A stretch of 41,808 nucleotides of DNA, taken from positions 1 to 41,808 of the forward strand of contig JAZRSA010000061.1 in the NCBI GenBank assembly GCA_045651205.1. The letters are read 5' to 3'. The translations under genes and the position numbers were made by a program. Below are positions 40,426 through 41,808 of the stretch, in pieces (within the stretch, counting starts at the first letter, position 1; each line of letters begins with the position of its first letter). This stretch comes from UMGS1649 sp045651205 (GTDB taxonomy: Bacteria > Bacillota > Clostridia > TANB77 > CAG-465). The notes beneath the pieces were generated by a model. That model searched no databases and was not told where the DNA came from. It worked only from the letters and a program-made list of their open reading frames with translations.

Positions 40426-40453
40426 AAAACTAAAAAATCAATTTATTTAATTT

Positions 40454-40488
40454 TTGTAACTTAGTTGTAACCTTGAATGTCATATAAT
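40454..40488 (+). promoter_or_regulatory. ABC transporter promoter with direct TTGTAAC repeats
   Basis: TTGTAAC occurs at 40454-40460 and at 40465-40471, one helical turn (11 bases) apart. They overlap the place of the -35 box, 11 bases upstream of the -10 box TATAAT (40483-40488). There is no good -35 element, so activation by an OmpR-family response regulator bound to the repeats is a sensible inference. Confidence 0.5.
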
Positions 40489-40517
40489 TAGTTTGTAATA
40501 AATAAAGGAGTTTTATT

Positions 40518-41189
40518 ATGGAAATATTAAAAGTTGAAAATCTTACAAAGATTTATGGTAAAGGAACAACAAAAGTAGTTGCTCTTGATAATGTATCATT
40601 TTCAGTAAGTAAAGGAGAATTTGTTGCAATAGTTGGTGCCTCTGGTAGTGGTAAATCAACTTTATTACATTTAATTGGAGGAGTTGACAGACCAACATCA
40701 GGAAATGTTTTTATAGATGGAAAGGATATTTATAAACTTGATGATGACAAACTTGCCATTTTTAGAAGAAGACAAGTTGGACTTGTATATCAATTTTACA
40801 ATTTAATTCCTATTTTAAATGTAGAAGAAAATATTACATTGCCATTAGATTTAGATAATAGAAAAGTAAATAAAGAACATCTTAATTCGTTAATAAATTT
40901 ATTAGGATTAGAAAGCAGAAAACATCATTTGCCAAATGAGTTATCTGGTGGACAACAACAAAGAACATCTATTGGTAGAGCATTAGTCACTAATCCTACT
41001 ATTATTCTTGCAGATGAGCCAACAGGAAATTTAGACTCTAAATCAAGTGATGAGATAGTTGAATTGTTAAGAAAATCCAACAAAGAATATAAGCAAACAA
41101 TTATTATGATCACACATAATATGGAAATCGCAAAATGTGCTGATAGAATTATTAAAATTGAAGATGGAAAAATTGTTAAGGAGGTATAG
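40518..41189 (+). CDS. ABC transporter ATP-binding protein, MacB/LolD/BceA type
   Basis: The 223-residue ATPase has Walker A GASGSGKST (40-48), a Q-loop in VYQFYNLIPILNVEEN, the signature LSGGQQQR (141-148), Walker B IILADEPTGNLD and a His-switch ITHN. The VGLVYQFYNLIP block and the 220-residue length are those of type VII ABC systems, which work with FtsX-like permeases in peptide detoxification, sensing or export. The permease starts 2 bases after the stop. AAAGGAG precedes the ATG. Confidence 0.9.
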   Translation: MEILKVENLTKIYGKGTTKVVALDNVSFSVSKGEFVAIVGASGSGKSTLLHLIGGVDRPTSGNVFIDGKDIYKLDDDKLAIFRRRQVGLVYQFYNLIPILNVEENITLPLDLDNRKVNKEHLNSLINLLGLESRKHHLPNELSGGQQQRTSIGRALVTNPTIILADEPTGNLDSKSSDEIVELLRKSNKEYKQTIIMITHNMEIAKCADRIIKIEDGKIVKEV

Positions 41190-41191
41190 TA

Positions 41192-41808
41192 ATGGAAATA
41201 CTAACTAAATTAACAAAAAGGAATTTAAAGTTAAATAAGAAAAGAACAATAGGAACTATAATTGGTATAGTTTTATCAGTAGCATTAATTTGTGCTTTGA
41301 GTGGTTTATTTAATAGTTTTCAAGAAACATTAATTCAAAATACAATTAATGAAATGGGTAACTATCATATTGCTTTAGAAACAATAGATAGGGAACAATT
41401 AAGTAAATATGAATTAAATAAAGATATAAAGTCAATTAGTACCTTATATGAATTAGGCGAATCTAAATATATAAATTCAACTGAAGAAAATCCATATATT
41501 ACTATTTATTCAATAAATAAAGAAGATTTTGATAATTTATCATATACAATAATTGAAGGTAAATTTCCAAAAAATTCTAATGAAATTGTAATAAGTAAAA
41601 AAATGTCTCTACAATCAAAATTAAAAGTTGGTGACTATATTGAATTAAATGTAGGAACTAGAAAAACAATAGATGGGATAAATTTAGGACAATATAATCC
41701 ATATCAAGGTGAAGATAAAGAATATATTGATAATCCTACATATAAGAAATATAAAATAGTAGGTATTTCATATCGAGAAAGAAATAACTCAACAATTTAT
41801 GGAATAAC
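41192..41808 (+). CDS. FtsX-like ABC transporter permease, 3' truncated by the window edge
   Basis: About 205 codons are present. It has a basic start (KRNLKLNKKRTIG), one membrane helix (about 22-44: TIIGIVLSVALICALSGLF) and then an extracellular domain with IIEGKFPKNSNEIVISKKM and LKVGDYIELNVG. That is the MacB-type periplasmic core pattern. It forms a transporter with the ATPase directly upstream; GGAGG lies inside that gene's end. The rest, including the remaining membrane helices, lies beyond the window. Confidence 0.8.
   Translation, partial: MEILTKLTKRNLKLNKKRTIGTIIGIVLSVALICALSGLFNSFQETLIQNTINEMGNYHIALETIDREQLSKYELNKDIKSISTLYELGESKYINSTEENPYITIYSINKEDFDNLSYTIIEGKFPKNSNEIVISKKMSLQSKLKVGDYIELNVGTRKTIDGINLGQYNPYQGEDKEYIDNPTYKKYKIVGISYRERNNSTIYGI

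Noticed and set aside
1..41808. CRISPR arrays, insertion sequences, prophage
   Set aside because: No regular direct repeats with spacers, no transposase and no phage genes were found; the partial Xer recombinase looks chromosomal.

Overview
The window is low-GC chromosomal DNA of a Gram-positive, Clostridia-like bacterium, probably an uncultured gut member of the Bacillota. The grounds are A/T-rich coding sequence, strong AGGAGG-type ribosome binding sites, near-consensus sigma-A promoters with 17-base spacers, intrinsic terminators after most units, a YtvI/AI-2E-type membrane protein, and a CotF-like spore coat pair. No outer-membrane component is visible. I cannot name the species.

Layout. 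Bases 1-5,250 hold housekeeping and small membrane genes: a partial Xer recombinase, truA, an MFS-like transporter, a DUF1385 protein, a minus-strand pair sharing an undescribed C-terminal domain, a lipoprotein and tRNA-Leu(UAA). Bases 5,360-12,340 are a patch with visibly more C-ending codons: a radical SAM/SPASM enzyme, an ABC-F ATPase, glycogen phosphorylase, and between the last two a stand-alone transcription unit. That unit encodes a 32-residue peptide followed by about 160 bases of structured RNA and a strong terminator. A methyltransferase on the minus strand interrupts the patch. A D-Ala-D-Ala carboxypeptidase follows.

Bases 13,769-36,605 form one co-directional block of 13 genes that looks like a divergent Tad (type IVc-like) pilus or secretion system. 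It has a CpaB-like SAF protein, two tandem degenerate MinD/ParA (TadZ-like) proteins, a CpaF/TadA-like ATPase with an added N-terminal membrane helix, and a fused TadB-TadC platform protein. It also has four short pilin-like paralogues with one signature at a fixed distance from the start, and two membrane-anchored adhesin-like proteins that share an N-terminal module but end in a LamG-like or an Ig-like repeat region. It closes with a third anchored protein, an SLH-like membrane protein and a 2,063-residue secreted protein with a 400-residue coiled coil. No prepilin peptidase is encoded in the window. I take this block as the most likely undescribed system: ATPase and platform push assembly, the small paralogues build a shaft or pseudopilus, and the large proteins carry surface-binding functions.

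Bases 36,650-41,808 return to ordinary genes: an AI-2E/YtvI-type transporter, an acyl-CoA synthetase, a CotF-like pair on the minus strand, and an ABC transporter (ATPase plus partial FtsX-like permease) behind a direct-repeat promoter that looks response-regulator controlled.
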